Assembly (NCBI GenBank): GCA_023415575.1
Contig: JAEZKF010000037.1
Location: forward strand, 1 to 31,553
Direction: 5' to 3'
Origin: Bacillota bacterium
GTDB taxonomy: Bacteria; Bacillota; Clostridia; Oscillospirales; Ruminococcaceae
Length of the DNA stretch: 31,553 bases
Under the pieces are notes generated by a model. That model was not told the origin of the DNA, did not search any database, and was given only the letters and a program-made list of their open reading frames with translations. Positions 13,448 through 23,055 of this stretch are shown one piece after another. Every line of letters begins with the position of its first letter. Positions within the stretch are counted from its first letter, which is position 1. Position numbers and translations under genes: made by a program.

Positions 13448-15028
13448 ATGAGCGAGACCGAGAAAAAGTCTACCCAAAAGGCAGGAGCCAAAAAGGACAG
13501 CACAAAGGCAGCATCCACAAAAAAAGCTGCTTCTACCACCAAGTCGGGTACCGCCCGCAAAACAACATCAAAGCCGAAAACAGCTGCGGCAACTCCCCCC
13601 AAGCCGGAAGAGCCGAAGCTGAAGGTTCTTTTTTGCTCTAGCGAAGCCCAACCCTATATTGCCTCGGGGGGGCTTGCGGACGTCGCGGGTGCTTTACCTG
13701 CAGCCCTTGTTGCAAACGGCATCGACTGCCGCGTGGTACTGCCGTTGTACGGCACCATGAAGCAGGAGCTGCGCGACACTCTCACCTTTGTGACAAGCTT
13801 TGAAGTCACCCTTGCGTGGCGCAAGCAGTACTGCGGCATCCTGACTGCAAGGCACAATGGGGTAACCTACTACTTCATCGACAACGAATACTACTTCAAG
13901 CGCGATGCCCTGTACGGCTACATGGATGACGGCGAGCGGTTTGCATATTTCAGCAAGGCGATTGTGGATATGGTGCGCCATATCGGGTTTATCCCCGACA
14001 TCCTGCACTTAAATGACTGGCAGACTGCGCTTGTCTCGGCTTACCTAAACCTGCAGTATCGGGGCTATGAGGAGTACCGCTATATCAAGACCCTGTTTAC
14101 CATCCACAACATCCAGTATCAGGGCCAGTACGATAAGGCAATCTTAGGCGATGTGTTCGGCATCGACGCAAGGGAGGAGCGGTTTTTAGAGTTCGGCGGG
14201 TGCCTAAACCTCATGAAGGCCGCCATAGAGCTATGCGACCGTGTGAACACCGTAAGCCCCACCTATGCTCAGGAGATTATGAACCCTTGGTTTGCGCACG
14301 GACTGGACGGCTTTTTGCAGGCGCGCTCCTTTAAGCTGTCCGGCATCTTAAACGGGCTGGATACCGAGCGCTTTAATCCCGCTACCGACCCGCTGATTTA
14401 TGAAAATTTTGATGTGAACTCCCTTGAGAAGAAGGAGAATAACAAGCGGCAGCTTTTGCAGTCGCTTTCCCTGCCCGAGCAAATGGATACCCCGCTAGTT
14501 GCCATCATCTCCCGCCTTGTCTCCCACAAGGGGCTTGACCTTGTGCGGTATGTCTTTGAGGATATGATTCACATGGGCAATCAGGTTGTCATCTTAGGCA
14601 CCGGCGAGTGCCAGTACGAGGAGTTCTTCCGCTCCATGCAGGAAAAGTACCCGCATGCTGTCCGATTTATCGCAGGCTTTCTACCCGACCTTGCCCAGAA
14701 GATATATGCCGGTGCGGATATCTTCTTAATGCCCTCCAAGAGCGAGCCATGCGGGCTTGCTCAGATGATAGCTGCCCGCTACGGCACCATCCCCGTGGTA
14801 CGCGAGACAGGTGGTCTGCGCGACACCATCAAGGATTTTGGGGATAACGGCAACGGCTTTACCTTTAAGACCTACAACGCCCATGATATGCTCGGCGCTG
14901 TTGCGCGGGCGCGCGGCTGTTACCTCAACAAGGAGGCGTGGCACACCGTTCAGAGAAACGCCATGACCAGTGATTTTACATGGGATAAGTCAGCCAAGGA
15001 GTATGAAGCCCTGTATCGCAGCATCTAG
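13448..15028 (+). CDS. glgA: Glycogen synthase (ADP-glucose, GT5) with Lys/Ala-rich N-terminal tail
   Basis: Residues 58-526 form a GT5 glycogen synthase, which extends alpha-1,4-glucan from ADP-glucose. The start of the core is LKVLFCSSEAQPYIASGGLADVAGALP; the C-terminal nucleotide-sugar site reads SKSEPCGLAQMIAARYGTIP. Residues 1-57 are an added low-complexity tail rich in Lys, Ala, Thr and Ser (AGAKKDSTKAASTKKAAS and similar), resembling histone H1 or Hc1 tails. The tail is genuine as far as the sequence shows: AGGAGG lies eight bases before this ATG, and there is no ATG, GTG or TTG near residue 58. The usual K-T/S-G-G-L motif is A-S-G-G-L here. Last gene of the operon. Confidence 0.95.
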   Translation: MSETEKKSTQKAGAKKDSTKAASTKKAASTTKSGTARKTTSKPKTAAATPPKPEEPKLKVLFCSSEAQPYIASGGLADVAGALPAALVANGIDCRVVLPLYGTMKQELRDTLTFVTSFEVTLAWRKQYCGILTARHNGVTYYFIDNEYYFKRDALYGYMDDGERFAYFSKAIVDMVRHIGFIPDILHLNDWQTALVSAYLNLQYRGYEEYRYIKTLFTIHNIQYQGQYDKAILGDVFGIDAREERFLEFGGCLNLMKAAIELCDRVNTVSPTYAQEIMNPWFAHGLDGFLQARSFKLSGILNGLDTERFNPATDPLIYENFDVNSLEKKENNKRQLLQSLSLPEQMDTPLVAIISRLVSHKGLDLVRYVFEDMIHMGNQVVILGTGECQYEEFFRSMQEKYPHAVRFIAGFLPDLAQKIYAGADIFLMPSKSEPCGLAQMIAARYGTIPVVRETGGLRDTIKDFGDNGNGFTFKTYNAHDMLGAVARARGCYLNKEAWHTVQRNAMTSDFTWDKSAKEYEALYRSI

Positions 15029-15077
15029 GACGTTTTGTCTATCCGTAAACTTCACCTATCAGGAGTAATATAAAACC

Positions 15078-15110
15078 AAAAGCGGACGTTTGAAGCGTCC
15101 GCTTTTTTCT
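15078..15110 (+). terminator. Rho-independent terminator of the glg operon
   Basis: AAAGCGGACG pairs with CGTCCGCTTT over 10 bp around a 7-base loop, followed by TTTTTTCTTT. It lies 50 bases past the glgA stop. Confidence 0.93.
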
Positions 15111-15139
15111 TTGCATAGGTGTTTATCTCATTTTGGGGG

Positions 15140-15157
15140 CGCACCATGCAGGGTGCG
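15140..15157 (+). other. Stem-loop upstream of the cap operon
   Basis: CGCACC (15140-15145) pairs with GGTGCG (15152-15157) around ATGCAG. It lies 57 bases before the capE start. A second inverted repeat, TTTGCA (15182-15187) and TGCAAA (15192-15197), lies just before the ribosome site. No clear promoter is seen. Confidence 0.45.
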
Positions 15158-15213
15158 TGAATAGAATGTATTGATTTGCCATTTGCAAAAATGCAAAAAA
15201 CGGGTGATACGAG

Positions 15214-16233
15214 TTGTTTGAAGATAAAGTACTGCTCATTACGGGAGGCACCGGGTCGTTTGGCAACGCGGTGCTTAACCGTTTTCTGCCCACCGAAATA
15301 AAGGAGATACGCATCTTTTCGCGCGATGAAAAGAAGCAGGATGATATGCGCAGGCATTACAGCGACCCGCGCCTTAGGTTTTTTATCGGCGATGTGCGCG
15401 ACAAGGAGAGCGTTAAGACCGCGGTGCAGGGGGTAAATTACATCTTTCACGCGGCTGCCCTTAAGCAGGTGCCAAGCTGCGAGTTCTTCCCCCTTGAGGC
15501 GGTAAAGACGAACGTCCTCGGCACGGATAACGTGCTGGATTGTGCCATACAGGCGGGTGTCGAGCGGGTGGTCTGCCTTTCTACCGATAAGGCCGTCTAC
15601 CCCATCAACGCCATGGGGATGTCCAAGGCGATGATGGAGAAGATTATGGCATCGCGCGCCCGCACCGCAGCATACAATAAAACGTTAATCTGTGCAACCC
15701 GCTACGGCAACGTCATGGCGTCGCGCGGGTCGGTGATTCCCCTCTTTGTCGACCAGATTAAGGCAGGCAGCCCGCTCACCGTGACCGACGAGGGGATGAC
15801 CCGGTTTTTGATGGACTTAGAGGAGGCGGTGGAGCTTGTGATATTCGCCTTTGAGCACGCCCAGCCGGGCGATATCATTGTCAAGAAATCTCCCGCCGCT
15901 ACGATTGGCACCCTTGCGCAGGGTCTGTGCGAGCTGTTTGGGGTGCCCTGCCGCATTAAACACATCGGGGTGCGGTTGGGCGAGAAGCTGCATGAAACCC
16001 TGCTCACACGAGAGGAGAGCGCCCGCGCCGTGGATATGGGTGACTTTTACCGTGTGCCCGCTGAGAACGGCGACCTCAACTACGCAAAATACTTTACCGG
16101 CGGGAATGAGCACTTAGGGGCACCCGCCGAATATACCTCCGAGAACACCGAGAGGCTGGATGTAGAAGGTGTCAAGCAAAAGCTTATGCGCTGCCGATAT
16201 GTTGCCGAAGCACTGAAGGGGTGGAAAGCATGA
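15214..16233 (+). CDS. capE: UDP-N-acetylglucosamine 4,6-dehydratase/5-epimerase (CapE/FnlA)
   Basis: This 339-residue short-chain dehydrogenase/reductase carries out the first step of UDP-N-acetyl-L-fucosamine synthesis from UDP-GlcNAc. The NAD(P)-binding loop is GGTGSFG (residues 11-17). The catalytic motif is M134-x-x-x-K138 (AMGMSK), not Tyr-x-x-x-Lys; this Met is known for the inverting CapE/FnlA group and separates it from retaining dehydratases. Start is TTG: GGGTG lies seven bases upstream, and MFEDKVLLITGGTGSFGN matches the family N terminus exactly. capF overlaps its stop by four bases (ATGA). Confidence 0.92.
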   Translation: MFEDKVLLITGGTGSFGNAVLNRFLPTEIKEIRIFSRDEKKQDDMRRHYSDPRLRFFIGDVRDKESVKTAVQGVNYIFHAAALKQVPSCEFFPLEAVKTNVLGTDNVLDCAIQAGVERVVCLSTDKAVYPINAMGMSKAMMEKIMASRARTAAYNKTLICATRYGNVMASRGSVIPLFVDQIKAGSPLTVTDEGMTRFLMDLEEAVELVIFAFEHAQPGDIIVKKSPAATIGTLAQGLCELFGVPCRIKHIGVRLGEKLHETLLTREESARAVDMGDFYRVPAENGDLNYAKYFTGGNEHLGAPAEYTSENTERLDVEGVKQKLMRCRYVAEALKGWKA

Positions 16234-17336
16234 GGGTACTCGTAACCGGCTCCGATGGGTTTATCGGAAAAAACCTGTGCGTAGCACTCAGCACGCTGTC
16301 TGACGTAACTGTGCTCAAATACGACAGGGACAATGAGGAATCCGACCTTATGCAATACACAAAGGACTGCGACTTTGTGTTCCATCTTGCGGGGGTCAAC
16401 CGCCCGGACGACCTCTCGCAGTTTGCGCAAAACTACAGCTTTACATCTCTTTTAATTGAATGCCTCAAGCAAAATAACAACCCCACCCCCATCCTGTTTG
16501 CGTCCTCTATTCAGGCCCAGAACCAAAACCCTTACGGGCAGAGCAAGCGCGAGGCGGAGCGCCTGTTGTTTGAGTACGGCGAGCTGAGCGGCAGCAAGGT
16601 GTTTGTGTACCGGCTGGGCAACGTGTTCGGCAAGTGGTGCCGTCCCCGCTATAACAGCGTGGTGGCAACCTTCTGCGATGCGGCGGCAAACGGCCGCATC
16701 CTGCCCGTCAACGACCCTGATGCAGTAGTGAGGCTCGTGTATATCGACGATGTGGTGGCGGAGTTTGTGCGCGTGATGAATGCCCGTGACACCATCTCCT
16801 CCGGCATCTATGCCGTTCACCCCACCGAGGCAGTTACGGTGGGGTATCTGGCCTGCTGCATTGCGGGTTTTTCGGATGCGCGTGCAAATCACGCAGTGCC
16901 CGATATGGGCAACCCCCTTATCAAAAAGCTGTACAGCACCTATCTATCCTACCTGCCTGCGGATAGGCTCGCCCTTCCTCTTATCGTGCACGAGGATGGC
17001 CGCGGGGCCTTTGCCGAGCTTTTGCGCATCAAAGACGGCGGGCAGGTTTCTGTAAACCGCATTGCCCCGGGTGCCGAAAAGGGCGGTCATTACCACCACA
17101 CCAAGATAGAACGGTTTGTCGCCATAAGCGGCAGGGGCGAGGTGGTGTTAACTCCTCTTACGGGCGGCAGCGATGTGTTGATTCCCGCAGACGCAAGTCA
17201 CCTTGCGGCGGTGGACATCCCGCCCGGCTACCTCCACAGGGTTATCAACACGGGGGATGTCGACCTTGTGATGGTGATGTGGGCCAACGAGTGGTTTGAT
17301 TCCGACCACCCCGACACCTATCGCCCGGAAGCGTGA
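16230..17336 (+). CDS. capF: UDP-2-acetamido-2,6-dideoxy-hexulose reductase/epimerase (CapF/FnlB)
   Basis: The 368-residue protein has two domains. An N-terminal SDR domain (NAD(P)H loop GSDGFIG, residues 7-13; YGQSK catalytic pair in NPYGQSKREAERL) reduces the intermediate. A C-terminal cupin (about 250-365, with GGHYHHTKIERF as the metal site) performs C3 epimerisation. This bifunctional layout is that of S. aureus CapF. The product is passed to CapG. The ATG overlaps the capE stop, so translation is probably coupled; GGGGTGG lies just upstream. Confidence 0.92.
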   Translation: MRVLVTGSDGFIGKNLCVALSTLSDVTVLKYDRDNEESDLMQYTKDCDFVFHLAGVNRPDDLSQFAQNYSFTSLLIECLKQNNNPTPILFASSIQAQNQNPYGQSKREAERLLFEYGELSGSKVFVYRLGNVFGKWCRPRYNSVVATFCDAAANGRILPVNDPDAVVRLVYIDDVVAEFVRVMNARDTISSGIYAVHPTEAVTVGYLACCIAGFSDARANHAVPDMGNPLIKKLYSTYLSYLPADRLALPLIVHEDGRGAFAELLRIKDGGQVSVNRIAPGAEKGGHYHHTKIERFVAISGRGEVVLTPLTGGSDVLIPADASHLAAVDIPPGYLHRVINTGDVDLVMVMWANEWFDSDHPDTYRPEA

Positions 17337-17382
17337 AGTCTATCCCCACACCAAGGATAACAGCAAAAAGGGGGCATCAAGG

Positions 17383-18543
17383 ATGCGCAAGCTCAAGGTT
17401 ATGACCATTGTGGGCACACGGCCTGAGATTATCCGCCTATCCGCCTGCATCAAGGCCTGCGATAAGTGCTTTGACCATATTCTTGTCCATACGGGGCAGA
17501 ACTGGGACTACACCCTAAACCGCATCTTCTTTGAGGAGCTAAACATCCGCAAGCCCGATTATTACCTCGACTGCGCATCCGATACCCTGGGCAAAACGAT
17601 GGGCAACATTCTCGCGGCTTCATACGATGTACTCAAAAAGGAGCAGCCTGATGCTTTGCTTGTCTTGGGCGATACCAACTCGGCCCTTTCCGCCATCTCG
17701 GCAAAGCGGCTCAAGGTTCCCATCTTTCATATGGAGGCGGGCAACCGGTGCTTTGATTTCAACGTGCCCGAGGAGATTAACCGCCGCATTGTAGACCACA
17801 TCGCGGACTTAAACCTCCCCTACACCGAGCATTCGCGGCGGTATCTGTTGCGCGAAGGCTTTCCGCCCGACCGGGTGTTTGTCACAGGTTCCCCCATGCC
17901 CGAGGTGCTTATGCAAAATCTTGACCGCATCCGGCGCAGCGATGTTCTCAGCCGCCTTTCGCTTACCCCGTGCGGATACTTTCTGCTCAGCGCCCATCGG
18001 GAGGAGAACATCGACAACGAACAGACCTTTACCTCCCTTATGAATGCCGTAAATGCCGTTGCCGAGCGGTTTAATATGCCCGTTATCTACTCGGCCCACC
18101 CGCGCAGTGTGAAGTTTATTAAAGAGCGTGGCTTTGTGTTTCACCCGCTCGTGCGCTCGCTCGAGCCGTTCGGCCTGCTTGATTACTGCCACCTGCAGAT
18201 GCAGGCACGGTGTGTGTTATCCGACAGCGGCACCCTTTCGGAGGAAAGTGCTATCTTGGACTTCCCCGCAGTGCTGATACGCACCAGCACCGAACGGCCT
18301 GAGGTGCTTGACAAGGGCACAATGATTATCGGGGGCACGACAGAGCGGGACATTATGCAGGCCATTGATTCAGCTGTGACCCTGCACGCAGAAGTGTCGC
18401 GCAAGGGCTGTACCCCGCCGGTACCCGACTATCAGGATGTAAACGTATCGCATAAGGTGGTAAGGCTTATACAAAGCTACACCCATATCATCAACCAAAA
18501 CACCTGGCGCAAGGCGCCGCCAACCGGGGAGGAACACCAATGA
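17383..18543 (+). CDS. capG: UDP-N-acetylglucosamine 2-epimerase-type enzyme (CapG/FnlC)
   Basis: At 386 residues this belongs to the WecB-like epimerases, in the CapG/FnlC branch that gives UDP-N-acetyl-L-fucosamine as the last step. Supporting segments are TIVGTRPEIIRLSACIKACD, HTGQNWDYTLNRIFFEEL, EAGNRCFDFNVPEEINRRIVDHIADLNLPYTEHSRRYL and SDSGTLSEESAIL. GGGGG lies eight bases before the ATG at 17383; the in-frame upstream extension overlaps capF and has no support. It overlaps the next gene by four bases. Confidence 0.92.
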   Translation: MRKLKVMTIVGTRPEIIRLSACIKACDKCFDHILVHTGQNWDYTLNRIFFEELNIRKPDYYLDCASDTLGKTMGNILAASYDVLKKEQPDALLVLGDTNSALSAISAKRLKVPIFHMEAGNRCFDFNVPEEINRRIVDHIADLNLPYTEHSRRYLLREGFPPDRVFVTGSPMPEVLMQNLDRIRRSDVLSRLSLTPCGYFLLSAHREENIDNEQTFTSLMNAVNAVAERFNMPVIYSAHPRSVKFIKERGFVFHPLVRSLEPFGLLDYCHLQMQARCVLSDSGTLSEESAILDFPAVLIRTSTERPEVLDKGTMIIGGTTERDIMQAIDSAVTLHAEVSRKGCTPPVPDYQDVNVSHKVVRLIQSYTHIINQNTWRKAPPTGEEHQ

Positions 18544-19400
18544 GCAAGATTGCCCACACATTACTGTTTTTTATCCGCGAGCAGAACATCGCAGAGGATT
18601 TTTCGCTTTTGGGCTCCTGCCTATGCTCCCTTGAAAAGGGCGGTCGCAGGCCGGTTATCGTGTATAATCAGGGCTTTCTCGCTAATGAGCAGGTGGCAGA
18701 GTTTCTTGGCCGCTACCAGCTCGACTTCCACCTCATCGGCACAGGCAAAAACGACGGCACGGCAGCAGGCAGGCAAGCGTGTTTTGAATACATCTGGAAT
18801 AATCTGCCCGACACCGACTACATCACCGAGATACACCCCGACATGATTTTCACCCCCCGCTGGGCAGATATCCTCGCTGATTACCTCGACCGGACTGACG
18901 AGCCGATGGTTAGCTCGGGCATCATCAACCGCACCGGTGTCATCCCCTTTGCCGACAGGACGGCTTCCTTTCCAAACGGGATGGTAAGCGTTGAGTTTTT
19001 AGAAGGGCTTTGCGAAGACCGGATTGTACCGGGGTTTAATAACCCCTGCATGCACCGCTCACAGGCGCTGCGCCTCGCAGGCGGGTATGACACGAGGTTT
19101 TTAACGGGTAAATCCTGCTATGAGGATGACAGCATGCTGCTTAGCTACTTCTACTACTGCGGCATTCGCTCGGGCTGGCGGCCAAAGGTGAACCTGAACG
19201 CTATGGTCTACCATGCAACCGCTACCCAGTGGGTGGGGCTTGGGCATGATCAGCGCGAAAACTATAACGGCCTTGTGCGCCAATACGGTGCCATGGGGCT
19301 TAAGCACCTAAGTGAACTGCACGAGAGCGTGTGGCATAAGCAGTTCTTCTTTAGCCGGTATCAGGAGATGCTCATATCAAATTCGCCCGCATCACAATAA
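18540..19400 (+). CDS. Putative GT-A-like glycosyltransferase
   Basis: The 286-residue product has the look of a GT2-type fold: an N-terminal strand/loop series (RRPVIVYNQGFLANEQVAEFL) and a segment YITEIHPDMIFTPRWADIL, where canonical enzymes have a D-x-D metal site; here it reads HPDM. A later GGYDTRFLTGKSCYEDDSML resembles the acceptor/ED region of GT2 enzymes. No membrane segment is seen, so it should be cytoplasmic or peripheral. Its ATGA overlap with capG suggests that it transfers FucNAc, but the acceptor is unknown. Family assignment is by pattern only. Confidence 0.65.
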   Translation: MSKIAHTLLFFIREQNIAEDFSLLGSCLCSLEKGGRRPVIVYNQGFLANEQVAEFLGRYQLDFHLIGTGKNDGTAAGRQACFEYIWNNLPDTDYITEIHPDMIFTPRWADILADYLDRTDEPMVSSGIINRTGVIPFADRTASFPNGMVSVEFLEGLCEDRIVPGFNNPCMHRSQALRLAGGYDTRFLTGKSCYEDDSMLLSYFYYCGIRSGWRPKVNLNAMVYHATATQWVGLGHDQRENYNGLVRQYGAMGLKHLSELHESVWHKQFFFSRYQEMLISNSPASQ

Positions 19401-19406
19401 AAGAGC

Positions 19407-19427
19407 GTGGTATCACATTGGTACCAC
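19407..19427 (+). other. Hairpin after the cap operon (possible weak terminator)
   Basis: GTGGTA (19407-19412) pairs with TACCAC (19422-19427) around a 9-base loop, then ACTTTATAC. The T-tract is short. It lies in the convergent gap with acpP. Confidence 0.4.
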
Positions 19428-19444
19428 ACTTTATACATGAAAAG

Positions 19445-19471
19445 AGGGCCGGAACTGCTCATTCCCGCCCT
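19445..19471 (-). terminator. Terminator of acpP / end of the FAS operon
   Basis: On the minus strand AGGGC-G-GGAA pairs with TTCC-G-GCCCT (one G-G mismatch) around a 7-base loop, followed by CTTTTC. It lies 28 bases past the acpP stop. Confidence 0.65.
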
Positions 19472-19499
19472 GTTATGATATTCTTTTTTAGGGTGAAGC

Positions 19500-19727
19500 T
19501 TAGATTTCAGCTTCGATATACTTAACGATATCCCCTACGGTCTTGATGTTCTCGACCTGCTCATCGGGGATTTCGATGTCAAATTCCTCTTCAAGGCTCA
19601 TGACAAGATCAACGACATCCAGAGAGTCGGCGCCAAGATCATCAAGGATATTGGCCTCCATTGTAACTACATCTTCCTCGAGATCAAGCTGGTCGCAGAT
19701 GATCTGCCTTACCTTTTCGTATACCAT
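19500..19727 (-). CDS. acpP: Acyl carrier protein
   Basis: This acidic 75-residue protein has the four-helix ACP pattern with the phosphopantetheine site at S35 in GADSLDVVDL. It carries acyl chains between all FAS II enzymes in the cytoplasm. AGGAGG lies seven to eight bases before the ATG. It lies at the 3' end of the fab/acc gene series, 120 bp after accA. In most Firmicutes operons acpP sits near fabH or fabD, so this position is unusual. A separate promoter in the AT-rich gap (TATATT region) is possible but not clear. Confidence 0.95.
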   Translation of the reverse strand: MVYEKVRQIICDQLDLEEDVVTMEANILDDLGADSLDVVDLVMSLEEEFDIEIPDEQVENIKTVGDIVKYIEAEI

Positions 19728-19847
19728 ATAAGTATCCTCCTAGTTTAATATAATTGACAAGCACATGCAAAGAGGCAAGACCCTGCCTTATTGAATATGG
19801 TGCACTGCTTATACGACGGAAAACTAAGGCTTGCATGAAAAAACGGT

Positions 19848-20651
19848 CTATTCTGAGTAAAGCCCGATTTTTCTATACTTATAATACCTATTTGCAAGCA
19901 AACTATCAAGTGGTATTTGAGAAATATTTTTAACGGCGTTTATGAGGTATTGCTCAAGCTCCTTTGCCATTGCGGCAGGGTCGTTGTGGGCGCCTCCTTC
20001 CGGTTCTTTGATGATATGCTCACATACACCAAGCTTAAGCATATCTTCCGCAGTAATCCTTAGAATATTCGCCGCCTCCCGCTCCCGCGTGGGGTCCTTC
20101 CATAATATGCTGGCAAATCCACGTGGTGATATGACCGAGTACACTGCATTCTCTAAAACCGCAAGTTCATCGCACACGCCCAGAGCAAGTGCGCCGCCGC
20201 TGCCGCCTTCCCCCAATACAACGGAGATAATCGGGGTTCTCAGCTGCGAAAGCTCAAAGAGGTTTCTTGCAATCGCCTCTCCCTGACCGCGCTCCTCCGC
20301 CTCCACGCCGCAGAAGGCCCCCGGGGTATCGATAAAAAAGATGACGGGCCGCTTAAACTTTTCTGCCTGCTTTGCAAGCCGCAGCGCCTTGCGGTAGCCC
20401 TCGGGGTGGGCCATGGCAAAATTCGAGCGTTTATTCTCCTCCAGATTCCTGCCCTTGACCTGACCGATAACCGTAACCGGAATGCCGTCAAGGAAGGCGA
20501 TGCCCCCGAGTATTGCGCTGTCTTCGCCATACAGGCGGTCGCCGTGTAAGGGGACAAAGCCCTCAAAGATTCTATCGATATACTCGGGCACCGTCGGCCG
20601 CCCCTGCTTGCGGACAATCTCAATACGCTCCCATGCCGAAAGACCTGCCAT
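19848..20651 (-). CDS. accA: Acetyl-CoA carboxylase carboxyltransferase, alpha subunit
   Basis: The 267-residue product is the alpha half of the carboxyltransferase that moves CO2 from biotin to acetyl-CoA. Family segments are FEGFVPLHGDRLYGEDSAILGG, GRNLEENKRSNFAMAHPEGYRKALR, FIDTPGAFCGVEAEERGQGEAIA and GEGGSGGALALG. It lacks the longer N terminus of the E. coli protein, as is common in clostridia. AAAGGGG is 11 bases before the ATG at 20651; a GTG at 20660, inside accD, is a possible earlier start. It directly follows accD. Confidence 0.95.
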   Translation of the reverse strand: MAGLSAWERIEIVRKQGRPTVPEYIDRIFEGFVPLHGDRLYGEDSAILGGIAFLDGIPVTVIGQVKGRNLEENKRSNFAMAHPEGYRKALRLAKQAEKFKRPVIFFIDTPGAFCGVEAEERGQGEAIARNLFELSQLRTPIISVVLGEGGSGGALALGVCDELAVLENAVYSVISPRGFASILWKDPTREREAANILRITAEDMLKLGVCEHIIKEPEGGAHNDPAAMAKELEQYLINAVKNISQIPLDSLLANRYYKYRKIGLYSE

Positions 20652-20652
20652 A

Positions 20653-21540
20653 TCACTCACCGCCCCTTTTTCCCGTCTTTTTGTGAAGGCGCAAGAGGTG
20701 GGCGAGTGTCTTCTTCATCTCGCTGCGCGGCACAATCATGTCCACAAATCCGTGCGAGAGCAAGAACTCGGCAGACTGGAACTCATCAGGCAGGTTCTGC
20801 TTGATGGTCGCCTCAATCACCCGGCGGCCCGCAAACCCAACCAGCACCTTCGGCTCTGCGATGATGATATCGCCGAGCATTGCAAAGCTCGCTGTCACGC
20901 CGCCCGTAGTGGGGTCGGTGAGCACAGTGATGTACAGATTGCCCTGCGCGCTGTGTCTTGCTGCCGCCGCCGAGGTTTTGGCCATCTGCATGAGGGATAC
21001 TATCCCCTCCTGCATGCGGGCTCCACCCGAAGCCGCAAACAGGATAACGGGCAGGGACTCATCCGTTGCCCGCTCAAATGCGCGGGTTATCTTCTCGCCC
21101 ACCACCGAACCCATGGACGCCATCATAAAGTGGGAATCCATTACACCCAATACGCACGGCTCCCCGCCGATGGTGCAGCGCCCCGTTACGATTGCGTCGT
21201 TAAGCCCCGTTTTTGCCCTTAGCTCTTTTAGACGAGCCTCATACCCCTTAAACTCTATGGGGTTTTGGCTTTGCATATTCCTATCATACTCGATAAAGCT
21301 GTTTTCATCCGCCGTAATGGCAAGCCGCTGGGCAGCTGTCAGGCGCGCGTGGTAGGAGCACTTGGTGCACACGCGCCCTGCGTTATCAAAGTTTTCGGCA
21401 AAGTCCACGACGCGGCAGCGCGGGCACTGAAACAAGAGCCCCGATGGGATGTTTGCCCTGCTCCTGCCCCGCAAAAAGCCCTGCGGCTTGGTTTCGTCGG
21501 CAAGGCGGGCCTTCACCTGTTGCAGCAGATCTTCAAGCAT
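20653..21540 (-). CDS. accD: Acetyl-CoA carboxylase carboxyltransferase, beta subunit
   Basis: This 295-residue subunit has an N-terminal zinc ribbon, C39-x2-C42 and C58-x2-C61, followed by the crotonase-like carboxyltransferase domain (KTGLNDAIVTGRCTIGG, ASGGARMQEGI, PTTGGVTASFAMLGD). With AccA it forms the A2B2 transferase that makes malonyl-CoA. GAGGAG lies six bases before the ATG. It is 83 bp downstream of accC, a gap that holds a hairpin. Confidence 0.96.
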   Translation of the reverse strand: MLEDLLQQVKARLADETKPQGFLRGRSRANIPSGLLFQCPRCRVVDFAENFDNAGRVCTKCSYHARLTAAQRLAITADENSFIEYDRNMQSQNPIEFKGYEARLKELRAKTGLNDAIVTGRCTIGGEPCVLGVMDSHFMMASMGSVVGEKITRAFERATDESLPVILFAASGGARMQEGIVSLMQMAKTSAAAARHSAQGNLYITVLTDPTTGGVTASFAMLGDIIIAEPKVLVGFAGRRVIEATIKQNLPDEFQSAEFLLSHGFVDMIVPRSEMKKTLAHLLRLHKKTGKRGGE

Positions 21541-21566
21541 TGCGTTCTCCTCACTTACCCTTGTGC

Positions 21567-21587
21567 AAGGAGGGATTGAACCTCCTT
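21567..21587 (-). other. Hairpin in the accC-accD gap resembling a tRNA T-arm and SD/anti-SD pair
   Basis: On the transcribed minus strand AAGGAGG pairs perfectly with CCTCCTT around TTCAATC. The 5' arm is a perfect Shine-Dalgarno core and the 3' arm equals the anti-Shine-Dalgarno sequence of 16S rRNA. The inner GGAGG-TTCAATC-CCTCC also has the geometry of a tRNA T-arm, but no other tRNA parts were found. Confidence 0.6.
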
Positions 21588-21623
21588 ACGATATGTGCGC
21601 TGTGTCAGGCAGGCAAGACCAGC

Positions 21624-22979
<1,356 letters not shown>

Positions 22980-23055
22980 CTTGTGACCATGCCTTTCCGG
23001 CTGATATGAAATACTGCTAGCCTTTTAGAATAGCATTCGTTTAGCTATAAAAGCC

